This document shows, piece after piece, positions 47,201-61,908 of a DNA stretch of 64,000 nt (the first letter of the stretch is position 1; each line of letters starts with the position of its first letter). Source of the DNA: Setaria digitata (lineage: Eukaryota > Nematoda > Chromadorea > Rhabditida > Setariidae). The stretch covers positions 62,001-126,000 of the forward strand of contig RCAB01000077.1 in NCBI GenBank assembly GCA_003640385.1, given 5' to 3'. The notes under the pieces are model-generated. The model was not told where the DNA came from, made no database searches, and worked only from the letters and a program-made list of their open reading frames with translations. Made by a program: the position numbers and the translations under genes.

Positions 47201-50200
47201 GTTAGATAAGAGTTATAACTTTATTCAACTTATGTTAACTTGAATAGGCCTCAAACTGAAAAGAAATAAAATCTCAACCAACAGTTTTCGGTAGCGAACA
47301 AGTCCTTTTCCTTGGAATTTTATAAATAAAAAGCAAACGAATAAAAAACAATTATTATTAGAAAATTTTCAAGCAGTAGTAGTAGAAGGAGGAGAACAGA
47401 AAAATTTTCGGAAAAGTGGCTGAAGTTTGAAGGAAAGGAGGATCAATGAAGACGAGAAATGAGAAGTAAAGCAGAGAGAAATGTTTCAATGATGAATAAA
47501 TAAACCTAGGATGAAAGAGTAAAAGGATAATATCAAGCCTTTAGACTTAACATATTGAACTGTGATGATAATATCTATGCCAACAAAAATACACACTGTA
47601 GCAGTTGTTGTTCATTTCATTTCCTTGGTACAAAAGTTGGCAGTTAAAGTTAACTCGTCATCAAGCTACTTATCTCAGCCTTGAGAAGAGTTATCCAGAA
47701 CGTTATCTCGATTATCAGATATTTTCCAGAACCCTGAGAGTTATTTTGGATCTTGAATCTTGAAAATTATCTTACATTTTGAAAGCAGCCTTCTGTTCTC
47801 AGCATGTTCAGTCTTTTACCATAGTGAGTTTCAGTTGAAGAAATAAATGCAGATTATATTTTCGAAATGCTTAAAAGGAATTAAATTTCATAAATTATTA
47901 ACAATTTCTATTATTTCCATCGGGCAACTTTATTAGTACAATGATGCGATTTTATATATATATATCAAACACATTTTGAAAGAAATCGCTGAGAAGAAAA
48001 ATAGCGGCGTCCCACATGTTTGTTCATTTTTGCTTACTCAGTGCTTGATACTCTAAAACTTGAAGTTATTTTTCCCTTAGTAGGAAGTAACGAAAAGAAC
48101 GAAGAGATTACAGCGATTGTTTAGAAAACAATTTCATTTTTTACTGATTTCAATTCTTTTAGATATTATCACTTTCAAATAACCTCTCTTCTTTTTGAAA
48201 TTCAGATCAAACAAATGATTTGTCTTCCTACATAATCGTTTTAAATCTGGTAAAATATTAAACTAGGCAAATAAATGACCTAAATTCAGCAGAAAATTAT
48301 ATTTGTTTTTGTTTTTTTTCTTTGATATTTTTGAAAATTATATTAGCCGCGCAGATATTTATTATAAATGAAACTACGTGAACATATAATTATGTTATAA
48401 TCATGAATTTATCGGTCAAAATCACCAACTATTTTCGCATTATAGATTTGCATTAAATAATAACTAACTACTAGGTTCAAAATGTTATTAACAAGTTATT
48501 CTCAGACAATTATTAGATTAACTTAGTCGTGAAAATTGGAGCTTTCGATATAATCCAGTATTTCACAAACTTAATATAGGCTAGCAAAATTGAACTTTTT
48601 TGAATCGAAAAATTTTAAAAATGGGTAGCGTCATCAGAGTTATAATTTCTTTTACTTAGAAAATGATAATCTATTTGTTGAAGGAATATTTGATATAGTC
48701 TTGATAATGATAACAAAAAATGATAACTTTCAACCTTCATACTACATAAGCTAACTGTAGTAACGTATATAAGTAACACGTTACGTAACAAAGAAGGAAC
48801 GCGTATGAACGAGATAGATTGTCATTGTTCATCTAATTTGCATTTTAAAATGATTTGCTTGATTGATTACTACGAGAAACAGCAAAAGATTGCTACTGTT
48901 TCGTGTCGACATCTGCAAAAATTCGTCGTTTTTTTTTTTTTGGTAGAAGGACAGGAAATGTACGTATAATAGATGGCAATATAAATGTCAGTAAGTAATG
49001 AATCGATGGATCGATAGACATATCGATTTCTTAAGATTGTAGATCGATTAGAAAAATAGGTATAAATCACTAAAAAAGTTAATTTGTCAAACATAAAACA
49101 AAGAAATTTTAGCCGATTAACTAACAATAACTGACCCAAATAGCGAATGATTTGAAAAGCATTACATTAAATAACGCGTATAAGATAAATAACATAAAAA
49201 AAAAAAAAAAAAAAAACGAAATAAAGCTCAGTACTGGAATGATTGTTCTTGTACATGATACTGATAAGATTACAATAACTGTGAAGATACAAAATAATAT
49301 CATATCACCGATGGATAATAGCTGAGGCGTTAGTTCACTAGGCTATCAATGAATATGAATAAAGGCAATCCAGGTATCAGTATTTGTTATAACAAATAAA
49401 AAGAAAATTATACAAGAGTTAAGCTTGATGAGCTATTAATGAGATCAGAGAAAAAATTTCTTAACCATTTAAGGAATTTTCACACCTGTGTACAGCAGTA
49501 TCAATAAAACATGTTTGTTTTCGCTTATATGATGACTACAAAAAATTCCTATCGATGTTGAAGGATAAAGAATAGACGTTTGCGGTCCAAAAATAGTAAT
49601 TTATGGGCCATTAAATCGCCAATTGATGTTCATTGTATTCTTCGTTTATATTTTTATATAAATATATGTATATGTGTATACGTTCACAAAATTCCAGTTT
49701 GAAAGAACTCATTCCAAATTTATTTTTTTCCCTCTATCATTAAATTGACATGGCATTAACCTGTTATCGTAGTAAGAATATTCATGTATTACTGTAATTT
49801 GATTCGTTCCAAACACATGTATGAAACGTGAATAATTTGCAGCGGTTAGTAAGTAACACCCAAATTAGAAATTATAGACGTACGTGAAACTATTGATGTG
49901 TATTTCTGAGTACAACAGACAGGGATAACAACTAATTATGAATCTCGTGAAATGAGAAAAGTATAGAAAGACCAGTTATGAAATTCGTTCATTTAAAACA
50001 GTCTCTTGGCAAGTTTGTTGATAGTCTGATTGAGTGATAATAAGCAGATTTCGAAAACAAACCGTTATCAAACGTATAGGTGGATAACTCAGCGCTCACA
50101 TAATTTGCTTCATTTTATTCCTTCTATCTGTCGCATTTCTTCCAAAACATATATACAGATCACTTTTGATAACTAGGTGGTGTAGTTGTTTTAACACGAT
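44210..50200. other. Spacer, no recognised gene
   Basis: AT-rich sequence, purine-rich on the plus strand up to about 47.5 kb. Minus-strand frames at 45872-46135 and 46457-46723 are Phe/Leu-rich composition products. A 30-codon plus-strand frame at 46388-46480 (MNQKGQVNEDYDRVKAE) is hydrophilic but isolated. A 21-A tract is at 49196-49216. Confidence 0.4.
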
Positions 50201-50687
50201 GGAAGACAACACAGTGAACGCATCCGAAATCTACTTTAAATTTAAGAACTGGTATAAAATAATTTCAAAAAAAAGAGAAAGCAATGAGTGGTTGTGAAGT
50301 TCGTGATCTTTTGGTTTCAAAATCTAAAATTTCCGGCAAGAATTTTCTGCACTAACTTCAGATCCTTACAAATTTGAACTTTTTAAACGTAGTTGAAATC
50401 CTTTTCTTCATTGTTAAAACAAAAAGGCCAAATGGCTGCATTTGGACGGCAAAACTTTAAATAACCTCGCATCACCAATTTATCGAAGGTTCGCAAAAAA
50501 TTTCTATTTTGTAAACACAGAGAAAATTATGAAGAAAATCAGTGATGAAATAAGTGGTGAAAATGCTTCTACTGCAAAATTTTTCAAGAAAAAAAAAAAA
50601 AAAAAAAAAAAACAAAAATCAGACGCAGCAGGTAGAAGAGAACTGATTTTTCAAATTTCAAAAAGGAAAAAGAAAGAATCAGCTTAA
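50201..50687 (+). other. Lysine-rich coding-like segment of unknown meaning
   Basis: ATG at 50201 opens 32 codons (MEDNTVNASEIYFKFKNW). A second open frame to 50687 reads KTLNNLASPIYRRFAKNF, MKKISDEISGENASTAKFF, a poly-Lys run coded by a long A tract, and RRELIFQISKRKKKESA before the stop. The only in-frame ATG in the second part is 50529. No family is recognised and no clean intron joins the two parts; A-richness alone could produce this. Confidence 0.2.
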
Positions 50688-50699
50688 GGAAATAGGGCG

Positions 50700-53600
50700 G
50701 AATAGACTTAATCAAGCTGAACTATTAATTCGCCACTGAACAACGTTTATAATTCAGCAACCCAATAAAAAAATAAACAACATGAAAAGTAACTCTCAGT
50801 TGCTCATAAAAGAAAATAAAAATGCACGAACAGTTAAAAATTAAGGATTTTGACTATATTACGTCGGAATTGTGTTAAAAAATCTTTCTCAAAACATGTT
50901 TAAGAAGATATCATCAAGAAATCTGCAAAATTTTATATAATGATTTGAAATTACATCAATTGTCAGACATAAACCAGAAATAATTTTTCTTTTCCAGGAA
51001 ATTTTGTGAAAAATGATAATGAATTTAATAGATCTCGATTCACACTTTAAATAATAAAAATGCATAAAATGATTTATGTATGCTATTTTGTAATAAATAA
51101 AATACTTAGTAAAACTGAAAATTTTAGCAGCAATTAGATTGAATTATTCGCATTAAACAATATCAAATATAAACTCTCAATTTAATAATCATTATTGCAA
51201 TCGTTTATCATTATCTCACACAAGCATTCTTGCTTTCATGATCTTAAATATCGCTTAGCCTAGCTTAATGAAATGATCATTTTCATTAATTCTAAAGCTC
51301 ATTATTGTTCATTGATTTTTCTCCTGAAACTGGCAGAAATTATTTCAACTAACTAAAATTCTTTTTTCTTTTTTAATGGTATTTTCTTAAATGATGAAGT
51401 TAAAATAAGAGAGTAATGTTATCCGGTTACAGCAAGTCACTCTTTTTTTTTTTAAATAGTAATATAAATAATATTAAAACGAAAATTTATTTCCAAACCA
51501 ATTTACTTCTTGCCTTTTTTGATTGACATTTTTACAAATGATAAAATTATGACAGGAAAATGATATTATCCGGCAGTAGACGAACCAGGTGACACCAGCA
51601 AGTATTCTTAAAATGATCCATCGTAAAAGAAATAAAACTTGTTCGCATTCCTTTAATGGTTTCATTTTCCGCCAATAAAAATATTAAACAATGGAAACAA
51701 ACTTGACAAAAAAAGAGAAAAAATACATTTTGTCTCGTGCAAATAAATTAACTGTCGATTTATTCTTCAAATTTCAAGAATTTAATATGTGTGGCAATAA
51801 ATTAATGTTACCTAGTATTAAAATCATTTTATTATCTTCCCTTTCTCTTTAGTTTTTTATTTTTGTAAAAAAAGATTTTTGAAATTTCTAAAGATTAACA
51901 AATGTAATTAATTTGGCAATAAAGAAAAACAAAAATTGACTGAAACAAGTGATGATAGAAATTGAGAAGGAAGGGAAGAAAGGGAAGGAAAAGAGAGGGT
52001 TTGTTTAAGCAATTAAATATATCCCTAAACAAACTAATAGCATTTTGGTTTTAAAATTGAGGAAAATAGTTAATTTGAAGGGAAGATCGCTGTGAAGAAG
52101 AATGCTTTTCAGCGCTGAAAGAAGGAATTGTTTGTACCAACTGTTTTCCTATACATATATTATAATCACTTTACAACAATTTCGCCAAACATTCATCCAT
52201 TCATTCCTAAGCAATTTCGTTAATTATATATTTTTTCAGAAAAAAAATTCTTCGCCTTTTCTTCTCTATTTTTTTATGCTTTTGTTTTGTTCATTTTTTC
52301 TCTGTGCTCGTCCTTCACTGATATGATAATTTGGAATGGGAATGTAAGTTATAACATGGTAGTTGTTATTCAGGGGAATTGTCATTATCAGAATGGAAGT
52401 ATTTCAATTTGTTGAGGGTATGATAAAATAAACAAATTTGTGATTCACATCGCATAAAAAAATGTAATATTGTTAATTAGATCGAATACTACCAAACAAA
52501 TCTAAATGTACATTAAAATGTAAATGAATTAATTGTAAGTGAGTAAAGTTCAATTTCTCATCTTTTTTTCTTAATTTTTCTCTCAAACTGTTAAAGTTGG
52601 AGAATTATAAATTAACAGTGATTATATACAATGACATTACAAAAAAAAGTCTTTTTACAATGAGAGTGAAAATTTTAATCATTGCAATTTAATTACAGAG
52701 TAATCCCATGTTTGCATCAAGCACAGTTTTGAGAAAAGATTCAATTTGTTTTATCGAATTTAAAAAATATTAATTCTAAATTAATCTAACACTGCTGAAA
52801 GGAATGAAAAGAGAAATATTTGAAGAAACATAAACGTAATTGTCCAGGTTTTTCCGAATTTTCAGATCTACCTATCGTGAGATAACAATATAAAATCTCA
52901 CCAAAAGTGAAATGAAAATTCCAGAGACAGTTACATTCGTTACTATTGCCAATAACTTGGAGATAACGTTGAAATAAAGTATAGGAAAACCGGTTTCCGG
53001 ATAATCACCAGTTTAATAGGTGGAAGGGGCATTTGTTATATTATACATTAAGAATGAGCAAAAAAATGAAACAATTACAGGCTATTTTTCAACCAAACAT
53101 ATTAAATAAATGATAAATAGCAGTATTCATAAATAAAGGAGAATTGGAAATAAGCAGTCTGTCAGGAACTGATCTCAGTAGAAATAAAGGAAGATGGCTT
53201 TTGGGCACGTAAAAATTTAGTTTGTTACTTCTCAAAAACACATAAATTTGAACAAAATTACACTTTGAACACTGGTTGTTAATAAGTTGCCACAGATGAC
53301 AATATAACTGTTCACGAGAAAATTGGGTTCCATAAAAGTAACATATCAATTGATTTAACAAAGAATTAAATACACTATGCAATAGACAAACGCTAAACTG
53401 AAGTTGAATTTCGCGACTAATGCGATTAATTTAAATAATAAAAATTAACAAAACGACATTTAATGATGTTTGGTGACTATGAATTTTTGTATAACAAGTT
53501 CTAAAAAATACCCACCAAAAAATATCGTACATTTTTGCTTTTTTTCGTTTAGATTGCAGCAACACATAGCATTTAAGCCGAAATACTAAACGAATGATTT

Positions 53601-54570
53601 ATTAAATAATCAATTTTAGAAGCAAAACTCCCGAAACGATAACTTTTTCTTTTACTGAGAATAACTGTTTCTTTTTTTTTTTGAAAAATGATGCATTATA
53701 AAGGGAACCATTTGCTCGGGTACAATTGATAACTTCTTTCTTTTTCTTTTTTGCCTCTTTTGAATGGGATAAGACAAACTTGCTTTTCCCATAATATATC
53801 AGCTACACATCTAAAATTCAAAATGAATCGTTAAAATATTCATACACACAAGTGTTACTCACTTACACTTACAAACTGATGTATTATTTGATACAAATAA
53901 ATAATTTGAGTACGGTAAGGACCTTTGCTTCATGCCGTAAGTATATACCTAATTGAAATTATAGTCAAAATATTTGTTATATCGATAAACGTGCACGACG
54001 ATGAATCGCTATCCGAATTAATTACAACAGTACTTTTTATAGTGGAAGTTTACACATCTTGATATTATAATCAATCACAACTGCAAAATAAATGCTTGAA
54101 GACTATTCTGGAAAAATGAAGTTGAACTTGATTGTTGTAAAATATTTACAAGTAATATTTAAATTAATTACTTTACTTAATTAAATCGAACTCATTCGTG
54201 GAACTGAGAGATGGCAGAGATTTCGTCTTGCAAATCGCTTTTCTTTCGCCCTTTTGTACTTCCACTGAATATTTTAAAGAAAAATTTGCAGTAGAGAAAC
54301 TGATCAATTCTTCATTCGCTTCTTTTGCTCACTCATTCAGTACGATTCGGGGAACTACCACTGGATAGCGTTATGAACTGATCAACTAATCGACTGACAC
54401 AATGAATCAAATGCATTCGATAGTAGAATGGAAATGCCTCAAACAATTATCATGGTCGCCTTTACCTTCAGCACTTTAAGGTGAATTGATAAAAAGGTCC
54501 AAATGGCTGTACAGTTTGCAGGGCGCATAAAAAGCTCTCATACATATCAATGAATGAAATAAATACATTT
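50700..54570. other. Spacer, no recognised gene
   Basis: AT-rich sequence with short frames on both strands that show no splice logic or family resemblance. I see nothing supportable in it. Confidence 0.45.
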
Positions 54571-54572
54571 CG

Positions 54573-55562
54573 ATGATGGCACAGAACGGTGCTAACCACA
54601 AACCCCTTCAAAGCTCTGTGACGATGATCGGTATCAGCAACAAACTACCGTAACACCCTCCTCAACAACTTATGCAAATCACACCGAAAAAAACCGAACC
54701 CATTTTTGTGGTCTATTTGCATACTTATAGATTGGAAGCAGAGATGGATTAACGGTAAAATGTTATTCTTCCCACGATCTTTTTTAGAAGGGGAGATATC
54801 ACTGTAACTTATGTAATATTCCAAAATATTAATTGGTTGCATACCTTCTACTACTCCACAATTTTCTGGAAGATTTGAAGCACTAATTTTTCCTGATAAT
54901 GGAAGCTAGCAAATAGGCCTAGGGATCAAAGTCTAGGACAGTTAGCAAGCAATGCGCAAAAACTAAATTAATATCCCGCAAAAAATTGCGACGACATCTT
55001 TAACAAACCAACATACATTGCAGCTGGGAAACTCAAATTTCACAGTGGTCCCTGATACTGTACCTGTCTTATATGCTACTGTAGCGTAAAGTGGAATTGA
55101 GAGTTCTTGTGCTTTCTTGCGAGTCAGTTGCTTTGGTGGATTAGGGAGGGAGACAATGTGGAGATTTGAGAGGGTGTAGGGTTTGTTGGGTTTTCTAAAA
55201 TAATATTAGTTAAAGAAAGCAAGAAGCGCGAAATACAGGATAATTTGAAGGGACGGCAGAGATTGATGAGGTAATGATCTTATATAATGAGTTGTTACTC
55301 GTTTTATTTCATGTTTTTTATATTAAATGGAATTAGCAAATTGGAAGACCGTCCGCGAATTTAAGGACAAGGAAATTTGGGAGAAATGCGAAAGATTTTT
55401 GAAGTAGTATCACTGAAAAATGAAACTGTGGAAACCAACCGAAGGGATTTATTGCAAACTTGCTAGGAAAACTCTTGGCGATAGGAAATACAAGTGTAGC
55501 TTTCTCTACTGCACCTGGTCTGAATTTCAGCGCGACACTGCATGCAGCTGTCAATTTGATCT
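54573..55562. other. GC-richer region upstream of NUP93 with coding-like fragments
   Basis: Plus strand: ATG near 54573 opens 26 codons (MMAQNGANHKPLQSSVTM), with a possible donor near its end. After an acceptor near 55020 a short frame reads LGNSNFTVVPDTVPVLYATV then stop. The segment 55333-55554 is open on the minus strand (FRPGAVEKATLVFPIAKSF) and, in another frame, on the plus strand (GKLLAIGNTSVAFSTAPGLN). Strand and exon structure cannot be decided. It could be a small gene, a gene remnant or the NUP93 promoter region. Confidence 0.25.
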
Positions 55563-55890
55563 AGTGATGCAAGAAAGATAAAATAGAGGTTTGGCTAGGT
55601 TAGGACAATAACTGCTATAAACCATTTTGCGTTGCTGCATATAATAGTGTAAACCTAGAAATTCATTTATTATTCTCTTTATTAACTTTCCTTACATTGC
55701 TTAATTTACAGCAATATGGGGATAACTAGTATTCATCAATTATATGTACGTTAACTTCATCTAGTGCCACTCACTGCTTTTTTTCATTTCTCTCGAATTT
55801 CAACACTCAGATGAAACATCTTTGAAGCTGACATTATTTATGCGGAAGATTTACGTAAATTTTAAATTTGTCCTCACTGAAGATTTTTGA

Positions 55891-55904
55891 AGCTCAGTTT
55901 CAGG
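55891..55904 (+). promoter_or_regulatory. Probable SL trans-splice acceptor of NUP93
   Basis: AGCTCAGTTTCAG ends at 55903, leaving one base before the ATG at 55905. A start codon this close to an acceptor with no coding upstream is the usual sign of spliced-leader addition in nematodes. Confidence 0.6.
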
Positions 55905-58900
55905 ATGCCAGGAGCATTCGAGGACCTGTTGGATAAATCGGATCGATTATCAGTTCCATCTAAAATCATTTCCAAGGCACCATCAGCATCATCAGTAATT
56001 ATACATTTAATTTTTACCGGATCTTTTTCACGAAAATAGTTTATAAATAATTTTCAGCTATTGATAATAGAATTTACTTCCTATGAATAGCTGTACCAAA
56101 GTCATACTATTTATACTAGTTACTGCTGGTAAAGAATATTGCTTGGTTTAGATTGCATTGGAGTTTTTTCTAATGTATAGAATATTGGTAAAAAAGGCAT
56201 CGGAATATTTTCTACTCGTACTAAATGCATCATAAAAAAATGGTATTGGTATGTCAGAATATTATTAGGAAAACTGTTTGATTTTTAGAGAAGATTTAGA
56301 AACAAGAATTGATTCGGGGAATTTGTGGTCATTTCGTAAAAATATCAATGCTTTATTGCTTTAGCTTCCGTACAAAACTCGTGTCGATCTTGCATTAAAT
56401 GATGTTTTTCGACGTAGCGAAGATTTGTGGAAGAAGAAAACACCCGCTGAGGGATGGTCATTTGATACAGAAGTAAGTTTACCATTCTTCATATTTGTTT
56501 TTTCTTTCTTTATATTTAAAAGTAACGTCAGCTCTTTTTTTAGATGGGTTTGCTGTTTGCTAGTAAAGGTTTCTCACTCACCTCAATACCACAAATGCAA
56601 GAAGCAACCGAAAACGAAGGGGAAGAACTGGTATTGCCATCGGCTGATTGTCAACAAATGCTGAATGAAATTGTTGCGGAAACCTCGCAGCGTACTCGTT
56701 TGGAAGCGGAAAGAGCTTTTATGAATCAGCGTGTAGTGGATCAGACGTACGCGACAACTAAGTCATTAACGAAGACTACTACTGTTTTCACTCCGTCTTC
56801 TGTAAATCTCTTTAGCATTAGTTAACCAACAGATGAAAACTCATTACATTTTTCGCTAAGTTACATTTAAAATGCATTAAATTCCTTGTTCTTTTTGGCG
56901 CCTTCCTAAACTTTTATTTTTCGTTTTTTTTTTCTTTGATTTTCGTTATTTCATTAAAGAAACTAAGTGGCCTTTCATTCATAAATTATGAATTAATTTG
57001 TTTGAGAGGTAGATTTCTGTTGTTCGCCATTGGCATTTATTAAAAGTTTGAATTATAGGCAACAAATTTGGATTCTACCATGTGCATCAAGCCTGGTGAT
57101 AGTACAGAGTTGTCATTCGCCATGGGTGTACGTTTTCTCTTTTCAAATAAATACTTCAATGAAAAACAGAATGGAGAAGATTAGACTGAACAAAATAGTA
57201 TTCTCATTTATTGGAAAGATTTTCAGAATCGAGTTCAGGTACTCTGATGTTATTTATCGTTCAGGTTTCTGAATATGTAACACAGAAGAATGTGAATAAA
57301 CTAGCTGTAGCTTTTAAAGAAGCTGCATCAAAAACACGTGATGATGGAATAATTGCATTATGGGAGCAGACACTTGCGCCACTGCATCATTCATTTGTTC
57401 CTAATAACACTCTCAAAAATTTCCGCTCCTCCATAACTTGGGCGAAGCACATCATTGACACAACTTTGGAATTTCTGCACAAGAAGTAATCTAATTTATA
57501 AGATTTTTAACTGCATTTACTTCCTATTACAATATTATTTGCACAAAGAGGTTATGACAAAATTTCCCAAAGTCAAGCGGAAGCATTCCTAAAAATTGAA
57601 ACCTGCTTTTGTTGAGCGAATTCCCCCTCCGACATTCGGTGATGCAGTGCCTACAAATATCCATTCATCCCTAAAACCGGAGAAAATCATACATATTCCA
57701 TTTGTTATGAATGCTCACTTGTCCATATAAAATAAAACTTTTTACAGTTTTGTTTCTTATATGGAAGCGGTCGTGGAAAATAATTTAGCAGTTGCTCGAA
57801 GAGGTGGTAATCCGACGATGCTATCGCTTATCGATGCTTTTCTAAATGTGAAGCATTTTAAGCCAGTTCAACGCCACACTCAAGTAATCTGCTGTGATTA
57901 TTTATTTGCTTAAATTTCCTTTTCTGCAATTATATATTTTTCTTTTATAATTTATTGAATTTACATTCATTGAAAATTTGAGTTTCTTGTTTAGTAGAAC
58001 TGGAAAATATTTTAGGATGGCGTGTATGGACCAAATGGACATGCCCTTTGGGAAGTTGTTTATCATTGCTTAAGGGCTGGAGAATTGCAATCTGTTGCAA
58101 AGATAGTTGATTCACATTTGAAAAATTTACCGTCCTGTGCAGCTGCTTCTGTTGCTTTGCTTGAGCTTGAAAAAACTAAAAAGTAAATTTCGTTAGAACT
58201 GCTTATGTCTTCATGGTTTTTTTTTTTTTTTTTGAATTTTGGTTTTTCAAACAAAGTGAAAATTTGATCATGGTATACATTTTACGTAAGTCGATTTTGC
58301 ATAATTTTACATGGTATACATTTTAGATAAGATATTTCTGGTGTGGCAGTATAAACTTGGTTGATGTATAATATTACTTTCTTATCCGTATTAGTTTAAT
58401 ATTTATTTAATTTTAGGCTTTCTCCTGATGTTCGATTGAAACTGAAAGCAGAATGGCGTTGTGAATCACGTTCGCTTATAGATATCTATAAAAGGGCAGT
58501 ATACTGTGCTCTACTTGGTGGTGATGTGCCTGAAGTTTGCGGTAACTTAGAAAATTGGCTTTGGTTAAAATTATACCCATGTGGTCTGGATGCTGCACTT
58601 TCGCCTGCAGTTTTCAAGGAGCTCCAGCGACTTATATCTGTTGACTATGGTAATTATTACAGATCATCCATTTCCTTTTTATGTGATTGATTACTAACCA
58701 ACTGCAACAATCAAATCATAGACTTAATGAAAATCGGATATACTGTTGGACTTCTGCGGAACCACAGGAATAGCAGAATGTGAAAATGGCACTGGTTGGT
58801 TATATTAAACTAAAATGGACTCACCTCGCAAAGCAACTACTAAATTATTTAAAAATCAAAAATTTGTTTCTAATTTGAATTCATCAAAAACATTTCGGTA

Positions 58901-61856
58901 GTTTGTAAAGCAGACCTCATCACAAAAATTATGGATGGTAATGTATATTAAAACTTTTAAGAAGTGCCGTTCTACATTAAAGAACAATTTAACTGCAAGA
59001 TATATCATTTGATATTTCAGGTGAGAGTTACTTTGTTGGTAATGATGGAAGTGTGTTGATTTACTTCCAAGCGTTGTGGCTAACAGGACAGTATGAACGT
59101 GCGATAAATTTACTCTACAGGTATTCATTATTTCGCTCCTCGTGCAATGTGTAATATGACATTCTTTCATTAGAATTAAATACAGTTTAGTTACCTTAAA
59201 TTTAATCTATTTTTTCTATGATAAAATGCCAAAAATGCAGTGATTGATTGCATATTTTCGATATTTTTTAAATTAACATATATATTAACATATATATATA
59301 TATAAATCTAATGAAATAGATGAGGTTTTGTATTTCATATATATATATATATATATAATACAAAACCTCATTTACCCTTCTTTAAATTTTGCTTCTGTAA
59401 AATTAAAATGATGTGTTTCTTTTTTTTTGTCTCCCTATAAAATTATACGAAATACGAGCAAAAACATGGTTAAGGAAGTGGAATTTAGATGCAAATTTGT
59501 ATTTGTGGGAAATCTGTTTTACAGAAATAATATGCTGGTGCATGCTATACACATAGCAATTTTATTGTTTGTCAACAATGTGCTGATCCTTGTTGAGGAC
59601 ATCGGACAACCAATATGTGAGTTCTTTGAGATTTCTGACACAAATAATTCTTGTATAATAAATACTTGATTCAAAATTTGTGACTAATAAACTTGTGGAA
59701 AACCAACAAAAGTACCATATAGATCCCATAGAATCATTTGGATTTCATTTTATTTATCGTAGGTGAACGGTAAATGCATTGCTGGAAAGTGAATAGTTGT
59801 AAAAAATTAGTTGATCTCATATAAATTTAGTGGTAAGTCAACAAGATGACCCGATACAGAGTTCGCTTAATTTCTGTCGCCTTATTTTGCTTTATATGAA
59901 GGAATTTGAATGTACGGATGTTGCACGCACTTTAGATTACGCATATTTTTTGAACAAGATGGAATCACCTGTTGGTAAGGACTTCATATAAGTACAAATG
60001 TTTTGCATTTCTTTTATTTTGCATTTTTTTTTTTTTTTTTTTGAAATTTATTTTTGATACTTAGATGATTTGTCAGATTATACTCCAATTCTGAAAGTGA
60101 AAGAAATTTTTTATTTGATTCTCCTTTACGTGATCTCTAAACACGACTTTTGAAGATGTTGATATTAAAACTGAAAGTTGATGGAAAAGAAATTTCATAA
60201 GTGAGAACTGAGTTCAGAATGGGGTTATTATTATTATTATTTTTTTTTGAATATTCACTAAATGTGTCTGATTAAATTCGAAGAAAACAAGTGGCCTTTG
60301 ACAAGTGATCCAAACTAGACTGTGGTCGATGTACTTAAACATTATCGGTAAGCGATTGTTTTTATTATTTTCTAGAATATGCAAGAAGACGTCATTGCAG
60401 GTGGAAATATGTTTTATTCTTGCATTTCTCGTGTGGTTTATTTGACTGATGAAACTTGGCGTATTATTGGGGAAATTAATGAAAATGGTGTCCGTCATGA
60501 AGGTCTTATCGATAAATATGCTAAAGATATCAATATTGAAGATGCCATCGCAAAAGTTGCTTCAGATACGGAAATCACTGGTGATGCAACACTTTCTGGA
60601 CAACTTTATATGGCTGCTAATGTTGGTTTTTATTCTCATTAAAAACTTTAGTACTCAAAATTAATTTTTTTGATTAATTTGCGCAATTTTTAACACACCC
60701 TGAAATTTGCAAACATCTATAAATTCATTCTCAAAATCTCAAATTTTCCCACTTCGAGTTTATAAGCCGTATAAGAGAAATGAACTGTATTGCAGTATGC
60801 TGATGATGCAGTACGGTTAGCTTGTGAAGGTTTGGCTAAAGAAATCACGCAACAAAAAGTTGGTGGAGAAGCTCGTAAGCTTGCACTATGGCTTGCAGGT
60901 ATTTGCAAGCATTCAGTGAGAACAACTGGAAAGAATACATTGGATGCACTTCCGACTTTATACCTCTTGCTCGACTTATCTACATTTTTTCAACTTTACC
61001 ATGACAAAAAGTGAGTTGGCAAACATATAATTAGTCCACTTCTTAATGTTTATCACACGGTCGATCTCTTTGCCAGTTATTTTATATAGAGAAAATTTAC
61101 CGAAAAAAAAAACTCATCGTCTTTTAATAAATGATGTTCTTTGTAAGATGTGTTATGACTGTTTTTTCTCACGCTCTCATTCCATGCTTTTCTATTACCC
61201 TAGTTGATAATTTTCATCGCTGTCAAAAAAGTACCACAAGAAAAGAATACCATGTGCCTTATATAGTTTAAAAAATTCCAGTTCGCAGTAACCACTGATC
61301 ATGTTTTGAAAATGAAGACAAAATTTAGTAAGATGGCTATAGTGCATTTAAGAATGCCAGAAAATGAAACTGATAGAATATTGGTAGTCTTCATAATAGC
61401 TTACCGTCAAATAATTTCTGACATACTCTTCGAAGTTTTCTTTTTAGATTTGAAGCTTGTATGGGAATAATTAAGAAGTTGAAGTGCATACCGATGATTC
61501 CAGATGAAGTGCAAGCATTTGTATCCACGTTTTATATGATCTCCGATCAGGTTAGTTCTTTTTAGCAAGAAGTTCGTGAGATAGGAGCTAATATTCTTTT
61601 TAATAAATTTTAAGAATTCTAGCTAAAACGTGGTAAAGTGGGAAGATAACATATGACTTGAATTGATTCCGCAAAAGTTTTGCATTAGAATGACATTTAT
61701 TTTTCAATTTTTAGTGCGTCTTTTACTTCTCTTTCCATTAATACGCACTTCATTAATTCAAAAGAAACAAAATGTTAGAATTTAGCTCGATTCTTAATAG
61801 GAAAAGATTATATATACAATCTTTTCTATATAATCTCTCTATATATAATATATAAT

Positions 61857-61908
<52 letters not shown>

